A stretch of 64,000 bases of DNA from an uncultured Pelagibacteraceae bacterium (GCA_902554765.1 CACDPY010000001.1:84113-148112); one strand, 5' to 3'; shown: positions 47,982 through 58,560, counted from the first letter of the stretch. The notes: generated by a model from the sequence alone, not told the origin. Numbers and translations: made by a program.

Positions 47982-48971
47982 TTATTTAAGAATTTTATCT
48001 ATTCTGTCAGCGTAATAACTTACTATTGCATTTGCGCCAGCTCTTTTGAAAGAAATTAAACTTTCAATAATCACATTTTTATTAATAAGATCTTTATTTA
48101 TAGCATTACATAGAAGACTATATTCACCTGAAACTTGATAAGCCATAACTGGAATTTTAAAATTTTCTTTTACTGATTTAATTATATCTAAATAAGGTAA
48201 TCCTGGTTTCACCATTACTATATCAGCACCTTCTTTAATATCTAAACTAACTTCTCTCAAAGCCTCATCTTTATTTTTAAAATCCATCTGATAGTTTTTT
48301 TTATTATTTTTTAAAAGTCCTTTTGATCCAACTGCATCACGAAAAGGTCCATAAAAACTCGAGGCATATTTTACTGCATAAGATAAAATTTGTGTCATAT
48401 TATAACCATTTTTATCTAAAGCTTTTCTAATTTTACCAATCCTACCATCCATCATATCGGATGGAGCCAATATATCACAACCCATTTCAGCTTGTAACAA
48501 TGATTGGTTTATTAAAACTTCAATAGTTTCATCATTGAGAACGTATCCATCTTTGATTAAACCATCATGACCATGAGACGTATAAGGATCTAAAGCTACA
48601 TCGCACATTATTCCAATTTCATCATTATATTTTTTTTTAATCATTCGAAGTGCTCTACAAACTAAATTATTTTCATTTAAGGCTTCGGTGCCTAATAAAT
48701 TTTTCTTTTTTTTTTCCTCATTTGGAAATAATGCAACCATAGGGAGGCCTAGTTTTATTGCTTTATCTATAATTAAAGGTAGTTTGTCTAAAGTATGACG
48801 ATATACATTAGGCATTGATTTAATAGGCTGTTTTTTATTTTTTCCATCAGTTATAAATATAGGAAGCACAAAATCATTTGGTGTAAGGTTGTTTTCCTCA
48901 ATTAATCTCCTTGACCAATCGTTTTTTCGACTGCGTCTAAGTCTCAAACTGGGATATTTTCCTGTTATCAT
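47982..48971 (-). CDS. hemB: Porphobilinogen synthase (delta-aminolevulinic acid dehydratase)
   Basis: A 329-residue enzyme. The substrate Lys lies in VMVKPGLPYLDII, and another conserved motif is YGPFRDAVGS. Where zinc enzymes carry a three-Cys site, this one reads DVALDPYTSHGHDG, so it is the magnesium-type form common in alphaproteobacteria. It joins two aminolevulinate molecules for haem synthesis; haem is later used by ctaA. Confidence 0.96.
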   Translation of the reverse strand: MITGKYPSLRLRRSRKNDWSRRLIEENNLTPNDFVLPIFITDGKNKKQPIKSMPNVYRHTLDKLPLIIDKAIKLGLPMVALFPNEEKKKKNLLGTEALNENNLVCRALRMIKKKYNDEIGIMCDVALDPYTSHGHDGLIKDGYVLNDETIEVLINQSLLQAEMGCDILAPSDMMDGRIGKIRKALDKNGYNMTQILSYAVKYASSFYGPFRDAVGSKGLLKNNKKNYQMDFKNKDEALREVSLDIKEGADIVMVKPGLPYLDIIKSVKENFKIPVMAYQVSGEYSLLCNAINKDLINKNVIIESLISFKRAGANAIVSYYADRIDKILK

Positions 48972-49043
48972 GTTTAAATATATTTTAAAAATGCGACAAA
49001 TGTAATATACAAATATATCTTAAAAAGGATATTAAACAATATT

Positions 49044-49049
49044 AGGAGA
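49044..49049 (+). promoter_or_regulatory. Shine-Dalgarno site before the hydroxylase gene
   Basis: AGGAGA lies 12 bases before the ATG at 49062, in the 90-base gap between divergent hemB and the hydroxylase gene. A strong purine-rich site like this is uncommon in the window. Spacing is a little long. Confidence 0.5.
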
Positions 49050-49061
49050 CAATTAGTTACA

Positions 49062-49652
49062 ATGAGTTTAAATTTCGATGATTTTCAGAAACAAGAAGTC
49101 AAATTTGACATTAATGAGCTACAAAAAGCTTATAAAGAAATTCTGGCTATAAAAGATTTTAGTGGGCCAGAGGGTATTTCAAATTTTGGAGCTATATGTT
49201 TAACACAAATACCAGGAGACCCGGACTCAATTAAAGGTCATAAGGCAAGAGGAATTTTTTGGACTAAACCAAATTCATCTGGAAAAGAAGTATTAAGAGA
49301 TGAAAAAATTGACGAAGCAGCCTATTCAGAATTCATTGAAGATTATAAAAATACTTACTTTAAAGAAGTTTTTGATGTTTTGTCATCCAAATATAAATTA
49401 GGTAGAGTTAGAATTTTATTAAAACAACCGAGATCTACTTTAAGTTGGCATAGAGATCCAGAACCAAGATTACATATACCAATCATAACTAATCCCGGAT
49501 CTATGATGGTTATAGATAATGTAGCTAAACATTTGCCAGCTGATGGATCTGTTTGGATTACAAATAACACAAAATATCATAATGCCTTTAATGGTGGAGA
49601 AGAAAATAGAATTCATCTTGTAGCTTGTGTTTTAGATCATAAATTTAACTAA
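49062..49652 (+). CDS. Aspartyl/asparaginyl beta-hydroxylase-like 2OG-Fe(II) protein
   Basis: A 196-residue protein. LSWHRDPEPRLHIPI gives His130 and Asp132, KYHNAFNGGEENRIHL gives His173 and Arg183, matching the HxD...H iron triad and the 2-oxoglutarate-binding Arg of the aspartyl/asparaginyl hydroxylase family. The substrate is unknown; candidates include a protein side chain or free amino acid. It is divergent from hemB and is followed one base later by rpiB, so it shares an operon with rpiB-glyA. Confidence 0.82.
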   Translation: MSLNFDDFQKQEVKFDINELQKAYKEILAIKDFSGPEGISNFGAICLTQIPGDPDSIKGHKARGIFWTKPNSSGKEVLRDEKIDEAAYSEFIEDYKNTYFKEVFDVLSSKYKLGRVRILLKQPRSTLSWHRDPEPRLHIPIITNPGSMMVIDNVAKHLPADGSVWITNNTKYHNAFNGGEENRIHLVACVLDHKFN

Positions 49653-49653
49653 T

Positions 49654-50079
49654 TTGAAAAAAATATTTATTTCATCTGATCACGCCGGTTTTAATCTCAA
49701 AGAACAGATAAAAAAAAAGTTTTCTAAAAAATATAAATTTCAAGATCTAGGAACAGCTAATTCCAAAGATTCTGTTAACTATCCTGATTATGCTCATAAA
49801 CTTTGTAGAAAAGTAGCTAATAATGACAAAAATGTAGGGATTTTAGTTTGTGGATCTGGCATGGGGATGTCGATGGCGGCAAACAGACACAAAAAAATCA
49901 GAGCTGCTGTGTGTTATTCTGTGAAAAATACAAAATTATCTAGATTGCATAACAACGCAAATATTATTACATTAGGTTCTAGATTAACAAAAAAAAATAC
50001 TGCGTTTAAATGTATTGAAGTTTTTATGAAAACTAAATTTGAAGGTGGTAGACACAAAAAAAGGGTAGTAAAAATTTAG
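49654..50079 (+). CDS. rpiB: Ribose-5-phosphate isomerase B
   Basis: A 141-residue LacAB/RpiB protein. [25 protein letters not shown] and [16 protein letters not shown] are the active-site motifs, with the catalytic Cys before GSGMG. It converts ribulose-5-phosphate to ribose-5-phosphate. The start is TTG at 49654, one base after the upstream stop. rpiB-glyA adjacency is common. Confidence 0.93.
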   Translation: MKKIFISSDHAGFNLKEQIKKKFSKKYKFQDLGTANSKDSVNYPDYAHKLCRKVANNDKNVGILVCGSGMGMSMAANRHKKIRAAVCYSVKNTKLSRLHNNANIITLGSRLTKKNTAFKCIEVFMKTKFEGGRHKKRVVKI

Positions 50080-50084
50080 ATATT

Positions 50085-51398
50085 ATGTCTAGTGTAACAA
50101 AATATATAAATTCAAATTTTGAAGATTTTTTTGAAAAAAGTTTATCAAAAGCAGATCCAGATTTGTTTAAAGCTATTAATGATGAATTAATAAGACAACA
50201 AAATCATATTGAATTAATTGCTTCAGAAAATATTGTTTCTCAAGCTGTGCTTGAGGCACAAGGTTCTGTATTAACTAATAAATATGCCGAGGGATATCCT
50301 GGAAAAAGATATTATAATGGTTGTGAACATGTAGATGTTGCAGAACAATTGGCACTTGAAAGAATAAAAAAACTTTTTAATTGTAAATATGCAAACGTTC
50401 AACCTCACTCAGGAGCTCAAGCTAATGGAGCTGTATTTTTAGCATTACTTAAACCTAACGATACATTTATGGGCATGAGTTTAAATTCTGGTGGTCATAT
50501 TACTCATGGACTAAAGATCTCGATGTCAGGAAAATGGTTTAATGCAATTAGTTATGATGTAGATAAAAAATCTGAATTAATTGATTATGAGAATGTCGAA
50601 AAACTTGCACTGGAGCATAAACCTAAATTAATTATTGCAGGAGGGAGTGCTTACTCAAGAGTAATAGACTTCAAAAGATTCAGAGAAATTGCTGACAAAG
50701 TTGGAGCGTATCTTATGGTTGATATGGCCCATTTCTCAGGATTAGTTGCAGGTAAAGGCTATCCTAATCCATGTGATTTCGCGCATGTAGTAACTTCTAC
50801 AACACATAAAGTATTTAGAAGTGCAAGAGGTGGTATAATTTTATCAAATGATGTTGATCTTGGTAAAAAATTTGATACAGCTGTTTTTCCTGGTTATCAA
50901 GGTGGACCTTTGATGCATATCATTGCAGCAAAAGCTGCTGGGTTTTTTGAAGCATTAAAGCCTGAATTTCAAACTTACATAAAAAATGTTTTAGCCAATG
51001 CTAAAATATTAGCTGAAACTCTAAAAAATAATGGTTTTAAAATTTATTCTGGAGGAACAGATACACATTTGATGTTGGTTGACCTAAGGCCATTTAATGT
51101 GAAGGGAAATTTAGCTGCAGAAAGTTTGTGTAGAGCAAACATTACTTGTAATAAAAATGGAATTCCTTTTGATACAGAGAAACCAATGATTACTTCTGGT
51201 ATAAGATTGGGTTCTCAGGCTGCTACTACAAGAGGATTTGGTCTAAAAGAATTTGAAAAAGTTGGTGAATTAATAACTAAAGTTATAAAAGGTTTATCTG
51301 AAAATCCTGAAGATAATAGTAAAGTGGAAAATGAAGTAAGAAATGAAGTTGTGAGTTTGTGTTCTAATTTTCCAATTTATAAAAATTTGAATAAATGA
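50085..51398 (+). CDS. glyA: Serine hydroxymethyltransferase
   Basis: A 437-residue PLP enzyme. [34 protein letters not shown] and [15 protein letters not shown] (with the PLP-binding Lys) are diagnostic. It interconverts serine and glycine with tetrahydrofolate, and connects with the one-carbon flux from soxBDAG. nrdR starts inside its end (four-base overlap). Confidence 0.98.
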   Translation: MSSVTKYINSNFEDFFEKSLSKADPDLFKAINDELIRQQNHIELIASENIVSQAVLEAQGSVLTNKYAEGYPGKRYYNGCEHVDVAEQLALERIKKLFNCKYANVQPHSGAQANGAVFLALLKPNDTFMGMSLNSGGHITHGLKISMSGKWFNAISYDVDKKSELIDYENVEKLALEHKPKLIIAGGSAYSRVIDFKRFREIADKVGAYLMVDMAHFSGLVAGKGYPNPCDFAHVVTSTTHKVFRSARGGIILSNDVDLGKKFDTAVFPGYQGGPLMHIIAAKAAGFFEALKPEFQTYIKNVLANAKILAETLKNNGFKIYSGGTDTHLMLVDLRPFNVKGNLAAESLCRANITCNKNGIPFDTEKPMITSGIRLGSQAATTRGFGLKEFEKVGELITKVIKGLSENPEDNSKVENEVRNEVVSLCSNFPIYKNLNK

Positions 51399-51853
51399 TT
51401 TGCTCGATATGTAAAAAGGGTGAAACCTCAGTTGTTGACTCACGTCCAACTGAAGATGGCACAGCAATACGTAGAAGAAGATTATGCGTTTGTGGAGCAC
51501 GGTTTACAACATTTGAAAGAGTTCAATATCGTGAAATAATGGTTGTAAAAAAAAATGGAAGAAAATCTGCATTTGATCGTGATAAACTTGCTAAATCTGT
51601 TTTTATAGCACTAAAGAAAAGGCCGATAGATACCGAAACAACTGAAAAATTTATTAGTCGTATATCAAGATCTTTAGAAGAATTAGGTCAAAGTGAAATC
51701 TCAACAAATACTATTGGAACAATGGTTATGGAAGGTTTAAAAGAACTTGATCCAGTTGCCTATGTTAGATTTGCTTCTGTTTACCGAAATTTTAGAGAAG
51801 AAAAAGATTTTGTACAATTTGTGGACAAGCTAGATGTCTACAAAAAAAGATAA
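51395..51853 (+). CDS. nrdR: Transcriptional repressor NrdR
   Basis: A 152-residue protein with a zinc ribbon (CSICKKGE ... [11 protein letters not shown]) and an ATP-cone domain ([18 protein letters not shown]). NrdR represses ribonucleotide reductase genes in response to nucleotides. Its gene lies between glyA and ribD, a conserved alphaproteobacterial arrangement. It overlaps ribD by 20 bases. Confidence 0.96.
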   Translation: MICSICKKGETSVVDSRPTEDGTAIRRRRLCVCGARFTTFERVQYREIMVVKKNGRKSAFDRDKLAKSVFIALKKRPIDTETTEKFISRISRSLEELGQSEISTNTIGTMVMEGLKELDPVAYVRFASVYRNFREEKDFVQFVDKLDVYKKR

Positions 51854-52940
51854 ATTTTCACCAAAAGATAAAGAATATATGAAGCTTGCTATAAATCTAG
51901 CAAGTGCACGAAAAGGACAAACTGGTGATAATCCATCAGTAGGATGTTTGATTGTTAAAAATGACAAAATAATTTCTATTGGTCAAACAGGATTTAATGG
52001 AAGACCTCATGCTGAATATAATGCAATAAATAATTCCGTAGAAAATCTCAAGGGTTCGAAAATGTATGTAACACTTGAACCTTGTAACCATCATGGAAAA
52101 ACACCCCCATGCACAAATAGCATAATTAAAAGTGGCATTAGTGAAATTATTTATGGGATGGATGATATTGACATAAAAGTAAAAGGGAAAAGCTTTAAAA
52201 TTTTGTCTAATAAGAAAATTAAAGTAAAAAAAGGACTTTTAAAGACTGAGGCCAAAAATTTGTATGACTCTTATATTGTTAATAGAAATAAAAAATTGCC
52301 CTATGTAACTGCAAAAATTGCCATTTCTAATAATAAAATAATTTACAGTAGAGGAAATAAAAGAATAACAGATAAGTCATCAGATAAGTTAACTCATTAT
52401 TTGCGATATAAAAATGATTCAATAATGATTTCTTCTAAAACACTTAATATAGACAATCCTAAATTAAATTGCAGGTTGCGAGGATTTGAAAAATTTTCAC
52501 CTAGAAGAATAATTTTAGATAAACATTTAGAAATAAAATTAAATAGTTATATTTTTAAATCCTCAAAAAATAACAATACGATAATATTTCATAATTCATT
52601 TGATAATAAAAAAATTCAAATACTTAAAAAAAAAGGAATTACTTTAATTAAATCTAAATTAGATAGTAAAAAATTGTTTAATTTAAGAATAGTTTTAGAA
52701 AAATTGTATACTTTAGGAGCTAGAAATTTGTTAGTTGAAGGTGGTGATAAGATTACAAAAAATCTCATCAAAAATAGATTAATTGATAAATTTTACTTGT
52801 TTAAAAGTCCTAAAAAAATATTAACATCGACAAAACACCAACTTTTTACATCTTTTGGTATATTAAATAATAAATATAAAAAAAAATTTAAGATTAGTTC
52901 TAAGCTAGTAAAAGATAATATTTCAATTTATAAAAGATAA
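51834..52940 (+). CDS. ribD: Bifunctional riboflavin deaminase/reductase RibD
   Basis: A 368-residue protein. The N-terminal deaminase has RPHAEYNAI and [11 protein letters not shown] (zinc ligands His, Cys, Cys); the C-terminal reductase ends with LLVEGGDKI near residue 300. It carries out two steps of riboflavin synthesis. It leads the ribD-ribE-ribBA-ribH run. No FMN riboswitch is seen upstream; nrdR leaves no space. Confidence 0.95.
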   Translation: MSTKKDKFSPKDKEYMKLAINLASARKGQTGDNPSVGCLIVKNDKIISIGQTGFNGRPHAEYNAINNSVENLKGSKMYVTLEPCNHHGKTPPCTNSIIKSGISEIIYGMDDIDIKVKGKSFKILSNKKIKVKKGLLKTEAKNLYDSYIVNRNKKLPYVTAKIAISNNKIIYSRGNKRITDKSSDKLTHYLRYKNDSIMISSKTLNIDNPKLNCRLRGFEKFSPRRIILDKHLEIKLNSYIFKSSKNNNTIIFHNSFDNKKIQILKKKGITLIKSKLDSKKLFNLRIVLEKLYTLGARNLLVEGGDKITKNLIKNRLIDKFYLFKSPKKILTSTKHQLFTSFGILNNKYKKKFKISSKLVKDNISIYKR

Positions 52941-53534
52941 ATGTTTAACGGAATTATATTTAACAAAGGATTAATTACAAAAATATCTAAAAGATCAAAA
53001 GGAATAAATATTTTTGTTAAATCAGATCTTAAATTAACTAATAAAGATATAGGAGTTTCGATTGCCTGTGATGGTGTATGTTTGACACTTATTACAATAA
53101 AAAAAAGAATTATGGAATTTTATCTTTCAAATGAAACTGTTAAAAGATCTAAATTTAAATTTTTAAAAATAAAAGATTTGATAAATTTAGAACTACCACT
53201 CAAATATGGTCAAAAAATCTCTGGCCATATATGTCAAGGACATGTGGATACCACTGGCAAAGTTCTAAGTATTAAAAAAGTTGATAAATCTTATATATTT
53301 GATTTTGAGATAAACTCTAAAGAAAGAAGAAATATTATTGAAAAAGCCTCAATTTGCATCAACGGTATTTCATTAACAATTTCAAAAAAAACTAAAAAAG
53401 GTTTTCAAATTTGGGTAATTCCACATACTTTTAAATTAACTAATTTATCAAAAGTCAATAAAGGAAGTCTTGTTAATATTGAAATAGATATTCTGTCAAA
53501 ATACGTTAAAAATTTTTTTCATGAAAAAAAATAA
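52941..53534 (+). CDS. ribE: Riboflavin synthase alpha subunit
   Basis: A 197-residue protein with two similar beta-barrel halves: MFNGIIFNKGLITKI with GVSIACDGVCLTL in the first, and SGHICQGHVDTTGKV with ASICINGISLTI in the second. It dismutates two lumazines to riboflavin. It abuts ribD and overlaps ribBA by 14 bases. Confidence 0.95.
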   Translation: MFNGIIFNKGLITKISKRSKGINIFVKSDLKLTNKDIGVSIACDGVCLTLITIKKRIMEFYLSNETVKRSKFKFLKIKDLINLELPLKYGQKISGHICQGHVDTTGKVLSIKKVDKSYIFDFEINSKERRNIIEKASICINGISLTISKKTKKGFQIWVIPHTFKLTNLSKVNKGSLVNIEIDILSKYVKNFFHEKK

Positions 53535-54621
53535 TTATTCTTCAATCGAAACTATCATTAAGACTGCCAAAAAAGGTGGAATGTACATACTGGTTGATGA
53601 TGAAAAGAGAGAAAATGAAGGTGATCTTGTAATTTCAACATCAGATAGCAACTCGAAAAATATTAACTTCATGGCAAGATATGGACGAGGATTAATTTGT
53701 TTGGCTTTAGATAGTTTACAAGCTAAGCGATTAAATCTATCTCTTATGTCTCCTGTAAATCAATCAAGAAACAAAACTGCATTTACTATATCTATTGAGG
53801 CAAAGAAGGGGATTACCACCGGTATATCTGCTAAAGATAGAGCGAGAACTATTAAAATTGCATCTAAAAAAAATGTGAATAAAAAAGAAATAGTCTCACC
53901 TGGGCATGTTTTTCCAATTATTGCTAAAGATGGTGGAGTTTTAGTTAGGGCTGGTCATACGGAAGCGTCAGTCGATATTTCAAAGTTAGCAAAAAAAAAT
54001 AATTCAGCTGTTATATGCGAAATAATGAATGAAGATGGAACAATGGCTAAAGGTCAAGATTTATTTAATTTTGCAAAAAAACATAAGTTAAAAATTGGAA
54101 AAATTGAGGATTTAATTTCATATCGATTAAAAAAGGAAAAATTAATTAGGTTAAAAAAATCATCGGATATAAAATTTAAAAAACAAAAATATAAGATTAA
54201 AATTTATGAAAATTTATTAGATGGATCAGAACATTTTGCTCTAGTCAAAGGTTCAATTAAAAAAGGAATTATACCACGTGTAAGAGTTATTTCATCAAAT
54301 GTTGTGCATAATTATCTTTTGAATCAACAATTACCAAATTCATTTAATAAAACTCTTAATTATTTCAAAAAATTTAGCAATTGTGTTTTAGTTTTTATTA
54401 AAGACACAAACCTTAAATCAGTTACTCAAACTCTTAAAGATTATAAGAATAAGAATTTTTATAAGAAAGGTAATGATAAACTCATAAGAAATTACGGTAT
54501 TGGCGCACAAATTATTAAAGATTTAAAAATAAAAAAGATGATATTAATTACAAAATCACCAAAAAAGGTTATTGGTTTAGAAGGTTATGATATAAAGATA
54601 ACTAAACAAGAGTTAATTTAA
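53521..54621 (+). CDS. ribBA: 3,4-dihydroxy-2-butanone-4-phosphate synthase fused to a degenerate GTP cyclohydrolase II domain
   Basis: A 366-residue protein. The N-terminal DHBP synthase (to about 205) is intact: DEKRENEGDLVIS, TTGISAKDRARTI, SPGHVFPI and HTEASVDI. The C-terminal half resembles GTP cyclohydrolase II only weakly; RNYGIGAQIIKDL is kept, but the Cys zinc cluster of active RibA is missing, so GTP cyclohydrolase activity is unlikely here and an active enzyme must lie elsewhere. Confidence 0.92.
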   Translation: MKKNNYSSIETIIKTAKKGGMYILVDDEKRENEGDLVISTSDSNSKNINFMARYGRGLICLALDSLQAKRLNLSLMSPVNQSRNKTAFTISIEAKKGITTGISAKDRARTIKIASKKNVNKKEIVSPGHVFPIIAKDGGVLVRAGHTEASVDISKLAKKNNSAVICEIMNEDGTMAKGQDLFNFAKKHKLKIGKIEDLISYRLKKEKLIRLKKSSDIKFKKQKYKIKIYENLLDGSEHFALVKGSIKKGIIPRVRVISSNVVHNYLLNQQLPNSFNKTLNYFKKFSNCVLVFIKDTNLKSVTQTLKDYKNKNFYKKGNDKLIRNYGIGAQIIKDLKIKKMILITKSPKKVIGLEGYDIKITKQELI

Positions 54622-55010
54622 TGAAAAAAAACCTCTTAATAGTAAATGCAAATTATTACCAAGATATTTCATCTGGTTTACTTAAGAGTGCCTTAAAAAA
54701 TTTACCCAAACAACACAAAATTAAGATTATTAATGTACCTGGCGTATTCGAAATACCAGTAACAATATCAAAAAATCTAAAAAAATTTGATGCCTTTATT
54801 GCTCTTGGATGTGTAATTAAAGGCCAAACACCACATTTTGATTTCATATCTCAAGCATCAACTAACGCGATTATGAAATTATCTATTGATTCAAAAAAAC
54901 CAATAGGAAATGCAATTATTACTTGTTTGAATATGAAACAAGCAACTGCTAGAAAAAAAAAGGGCGCAGAAGCTGCTAATGCTATCTTATCGGTATTATC
55001 ACAAAAATGA
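54621..55010 (+). CDS. ribH: 6,7-dimethyl-8-ribityllumazine synthase
   Basis: A 129-residue lumazine synthase, somewhat shorter than the usual 150. VPGVFEIPVT, ALGCVIKGQTPHFDFI (catalytic His) and GNAIITCLNMKQA are the conserved segments; the truncated N-terminus begins at KKNLLIVNANYY. It couples the RibB product with aminoribitylamino-uracil. TAATG junction with ribBA and a four-base overlap with nusB. Confidence 0.94.
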   Translation: MKKNLLIVNANYYQDISSGLLKSALKNLPKQHKIKIINVPGVFEIPVTISKNLKKFDAFIALGCVIKGQTPHFDFISQASTNAIMKLSIDSKKPIGNAIITCLNMKQATARKKKGAEAANAILSVLSQK

Positions 55011-55411
55011 AAACCAACTTTAGTCCTAAAAATAACCCTAGAGTAATAATAATTCAAAAATTATACGGAAAATTTTTTAATAATGACGAACAACTATCTT
55101 TTCCTAAACATAGGTTTAAAAAATTTATTAAAGATATTGTTTCAGGAACTATTGAACGAAATGATTTGATTTTAGAAGAATTAGATAGAAATTTAGGTGA
55201 AGAATTTTCTTTAAATAATTTAGATAAATTATTTCAAGTAATTTTAAAATCTGCAACATATGAGTTTTTATATAAACCTAATCTATCAATAAAAATTATA
55301 ATTAAAGAATATTTAGATGCCTCAAATTTCTTTCTAGATGATGGACAAACAAAATATTTAAATGCTTTATTAGACAATATTGGAAAAAAACTAAGATCTT
55401 CAAATGCATGA
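55007..55411 (+). CDS. nusB: Transcription antitermination protein NusB
   Basis: A 134-residue all-helical protein. PRVIIIQKLYGKFF at the start and LKSATYEFLYKPNLSIKIIIKEYLD near the end match NusB. It acts with NusE in rRNA antitermination. Its place after ribH and before thiL is conserved. Sequence is divergent from E. coli, but context supports it. Confidence 0.88.
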   Translation: MKTNFSPKNNPRVIIIQKLYGKFFNNDEQLSFPKHRFKKFIKDIVSGTIERNDLILEELDRNLGEEFSLNNLDKLFQVILKSATYEFLYKPNLSIKIIIKEYLDASNFFLDDGQTKYLNALLDNIGKKLRSSNA

Positions 55412-56363
55412 ATTTCAACTTATCAGTAGATATTTTTCTCAATTATCCAGTAATAATAAAGGTTCTCTGAATTTAAATGATGATGTTTTTTTTGACAGAT
55501 CAAAAAAATTAATAATTTCAGTTGATACCTACGTAGAAGGTATACACTTTATTAATTTTAAAAAACCAGATCTTGTTATTAAAAAAATAATCAGGTCTTC
55601 AATTTCAGATATTATATGTAAAGGTGTAAAACCAAAATATTATTTTATATCAGGTTCGGGTAATAAAAAAACTTTTTCATCATCTAATTTAAAAAAGATA
55701 TCAAAATCTTTAAAACAAGAACAGAATAAATATAAAATTTTTCTTTGTGGTGGAGATACTGTTTATTCAAATAAGTTAAGTTTTACTGTAACTTCTGTTG
55801 GCTTCTCAAAAAAAATAATACCTAGAAACAATGCAAAATTAAATGATGATATTTATGTGACTGGTAATTTGGGAGATAGTTTTGTAGGCTTGAATATTCT
55901 TACAAACAAAATTTATGTTAATAATTCATTAAGCAAATATTTTGTTAGTAAATATTATTTGCCATATTTAAATCTAAAATTAACTAATGAATTATTAAAC
56001 ATTGCAAATACATCGATTGATATTTCAGATGGTTTAATCGCTGATTTAGAAAAATTAATTAATAAACAAAAAGTTTCCTATAAGTTAAATTTAAATAAAA
56101 TTCCAATATCTCAAAATCTTAAAAAACTTCTTATTCAAAAAAAATTAGATAAAATTTCTTTCATTTCCCAAGGCGATGATTATCAAATTTTATTCACTGC
56201 TAATTCGTCTAAATCCAGAATCATTAACAAAATTGCTAAATCTTTAGACATAAAAATTTCTAAAATAGGAAAAATTTGTTCGAACAGAGAAAAATCGCAA
56301 ATTATTGACGAAAAAGGGAACAAAATTGCTATTAAAACAAAAGGATATTCTCATAGATTTTAA
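55404..56363 (+). CDS. thiL: Thiamine-monophosphate kinase
   Basis: A 319-residue PurM-like kinase. DDVFFDRSKKLIISVDTYVEGIHF (start of the ATP site), KIFLCGGDTVYSNKLSFT and TSIDISDGLIADLEKL are typical ThiL motifs. It phosphorylates thiamine monophosphate to the diphosphate. It overlaps nusB by eight bases. Lys-rich, AT-biased composition. Confidence 0.9.
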   Translation: MHEFQLISRYFSQLSSNNKGSLNLNDDVFFDRSKKLIISVDTYVEGIHFINFKKPDLVIKKIIRSSISDIICKGVKPKYYFISGSGNKKTFSSSNLKKISKSLKQEQNKYKIFLCGGDTVYSNKLSFTVTSVGFSKKIIPRNNAKLNDDIYVTGNLGDSFVGLNILTNKIYVNNSLSKYFVSKYYLPYLNLKLTNELLNIANTSIDISDGLIADLEKLINKQKVSYKLNLNKIPISQNLKKLLIQKKLDKISFISQGDDYQILFTANSSKSRIINKIAKSLDIKISKIGKICSNREKSQIIDEKGNKIAIKTKGYSHRF

Positions 56364-56372
56364 AGTTAATTA

Positions 56373-56400
56373 TTGCCTTTTATACCTTTTTTTGTATTGT
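56373..56400 (+). promoter_or_regulatory. Possible promoter before hppA
   Basis: TTGCCT (56373-56378), 16 bases and TATTGT (56395-56400) lie in the 81-base gap between thiL and hppA, leaving a leader of about 40 bases with AAGG before the ATG. The match is modest and the region is AT-rich, so chance is possible. Confidence 0.3.
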
Positions 56401-56444
56401 CCGCATTTTAATAATTAACAACCAACAACTTAATTAAGGTCAAT

Positions 56445-58550
56445 ATGAACTCAACTGTCGAAACTATACTTTTATATACAATTGCTGCAGGATTTTTATC
56501 AATTGTATATGGTTATTTTACTGGAAAAAATATTTTAAATTCAAGTGCAGGTAATTCTAAAATGCAAGAAATTGCATCTGCAATTCAAATTGGCGCCAAA
56601 GCTTATCTAGCTAGACAATATAAAACAATTGCAATTGTTGGTGTTGTTGTTTTGGTAATTGTAAGTGTAGCTTTTAGTCCTTTAGTTGGTTTAGGATATC
56701 TTATTGGCGCAACATTATCTGGTATAGCTGGATATGTTGGAATGCTAGTTTCTGTTGAAGCAAATGTTAGAACAGCTGAAGCTTCAAGAAAAGGTTTGGC
56801 TAGTGGTCTTTCAGTTGCGTTTAAATCGGGTGCAGTAACTGGCATGTTGGTTGCTGGTTTAGCATTATTATCTATTGCAGTTTATTATTATTTATTGCTC
56901 AAATTTGATATTGACGAAAGAGAAATTGTGAACGCATTAGTAGCATTAGGATTTGGTGCCTCTTTAATATCAATTTTTGCAAGATTAGGTGGTGGAATTT
57001 TCACAAAAGGAGCTGATGTGGGAGCCGATTTAGTTGGTAAAGTTGAAGCTGGAATACCAGAAGACGATCCAAGAAATCCTGCTGTAATTGCTGATAACGT
57101 TGGTGATAACGTTGGAGATTGTGCGGGAATGGCTGCAGATTTATTTGAAACTTATGCAGTAACTATTGTTGCTACAATGGTTTTATCTTCAATATTCTTT
57201 CCAGGAGACATGAGTATGATGATTTATCCATTAACAATAGGTGGTGCTTGTATACTTACTTCAATATTAGGCACATTTTTTGTTAAACTTGGTAAAAGTA
57301 AAAATGTAATGAATGCTCTATATAAAGGTTTTGTGGTTTCTGCAGTAGCATCACTTGCAATACTTTATCCAGTAACTGATTTTGTTTTAGGTTTAGAAAA
57401 TTCTTATAATTTAAATAATAAATCTTTTTCAGGTATGAGCTTATACTACTGTGGAATTATTGGGTTAATCATAACTGGTTTATTAATTTGGGTAACTGAA
57501 TATTACACAGGTACAAATTATAGACCAGTCAGAAGTGTTGCTAGCTCATCTACTACTGGTCATGGAACAAATGTAATTCAAGGATTAGCGATTTCTTTGG
57601 AAGCAACTGCTATTCCAGCTTTAATAATTGTTGCTGGAATTTTATTTACTAATCATATTGCTGGTTTATATGGTATTGCAATAGCAGTTACTACGATGTT
57701 GGCGCTAGCAGGTATGGTTGTTGCTCTTGATGCTTATGGACCTGTTACTGATAATGCAGGAGGAATAGCTGAAATGTCTAAATTGCCTAACAATGTAAGA
57801 AAAACTACAGATGCTTTAGATGCAGTCGGCAATACAACAAAAGCTGTAACAAAAGGCTATGCAATAGGTTCTGCAGGATTAGGTGCGCTAGTTCTTTTCG
57901 CTGCTTACACAGAGGATATAAAACATTTTTCGAAAGTTGCTGGTTCAAACTTAGAAGGTATTGTTGTTACTTTTGATTTATCTAATCCTTATGTTGTGGT
58001 TGGTTTATTAATTGGTGGTATGCTTCCATACTTATTTGGTTCAATGGGAATGCAAGCAGTTGGTAGAGCGGGTGGAGCCGTTGTAGTTGAGGTCAGAAGA
58101 CAATTTAAAAAATTTCCAGGTATTATGAAAAGGAAACAAAAACCTGATTATGCAAAATTAGTAGATTTGTTAACTGTAGCCGCTATTAAAGAAATGATTA
58201 TTCCCTCACTGTTACCAGTTTTATCTCCTATTATTTTATACTTTGTAATTTTTGCAATTGGTGGTCAAGTTGCAGCCCTGTCATCAGTAGGTGCAATGTT
58301 ATTAGGTGTAATAATAACTGGTCTGTTTGTTGCTGTTTCAATGACTGCAGGTGGTGGTGCATGGGATAATGCAAAAAAATATATTGAAGATGGAAATCAT
58401 GGTGGAAAAGGATCTGAAGCACATAAAGCTGCTGTGACAGGTGATACTGTTGGCGATCCTTATAAAGATACGGCAGGCCCTGCTATTAACCCAATGATCA
58501 AAATTACCAATATAGTAGCTTTATTGTTATTAGCAGTAATAGCAGGTTAA
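56445..58550 (+). CDS. hppA: K+-independent proton-translocating inorganic pyrophosphatase
   Basis: A 701-residue membrane protein with about sixteen spans. The pyrophosphate site shows [31 protein letters not shown] and, near the C-terminus, [18 protein letters not shown]. The [10 protein letters not shown] motif has Lys where K+-dependent enzymes have Ala, indicating the K+-independent form. It pumps protons using pyrophosphate from biosynthesis, useful for an energy-poor, oligotrophic cell. A hairpin follows the stop. Confidence 0.97.
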   Translation: MNSTVETILLYTIAAGFLSIVYGYFTGKNILNSSAGNSKMQEIASAIQIGAKAYLARQYKTIAIVGVVVLVIVSVAFSPLVGLGYLIGATLSGIAGYVGMLVSVEANVRTAEASRKGLASGLSVAFKSGAVTGMLVAGLALLSIAVYYYLLLKFDIDEREIVNALVALGFGASLISIFARLGGGIFTKGADVGADLVGKVEAGIPEDDPRNPAVIADNVGDNVGDCAGMAADLFETYAVTIVATMVLSSIFFPGDMSMMIYPLTIGGACILTSILGTFFVKLGKSKNVMNALYKGFVVSAVASLAILYPVTDFVLGLENSYNLNNKSFSGMSLYYCGIIGLIITGLLIWVTEYYTGTNYRPVRSVASSSTTGHGTNVIQGLAISLEATAIPALIIVAGILFTNHIAGLYGIAIAVTTMLALAGMVVALDAYGPVTDNAGGIAEMSKLPNNVRKTTDALDAVGNTTKAVTKGYAIGSAGLGALVLFAAYTEDIKHFSKVAGSNLEGIVVTFDLSNPYVVVGLLIGGMLPYLFGSMGMQAVGRAGGAVVVEVRRQFKKFPGIMKRKQKPDYAKLVDLLTVAAIKEMIIPSLLPVLSPIILYFVIFAIGGQVAALSSVGAMLLGVIITGLFVAVSMTAGGGAWDNAKKYIEDGNHGGKGSEAHKAAVTGDTVGDPYKDTAGPAINPMIKITNIVALLLLAVIAG

Positions 58551-58560
58551 TACTCTAAAG

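Noticed and set aside
54656-55057. Minus-strand ORFs opposite ribH/nusB
   Set aside because: Both are antisense to conserved riboflavin and NusB genes and are unlike any known family.
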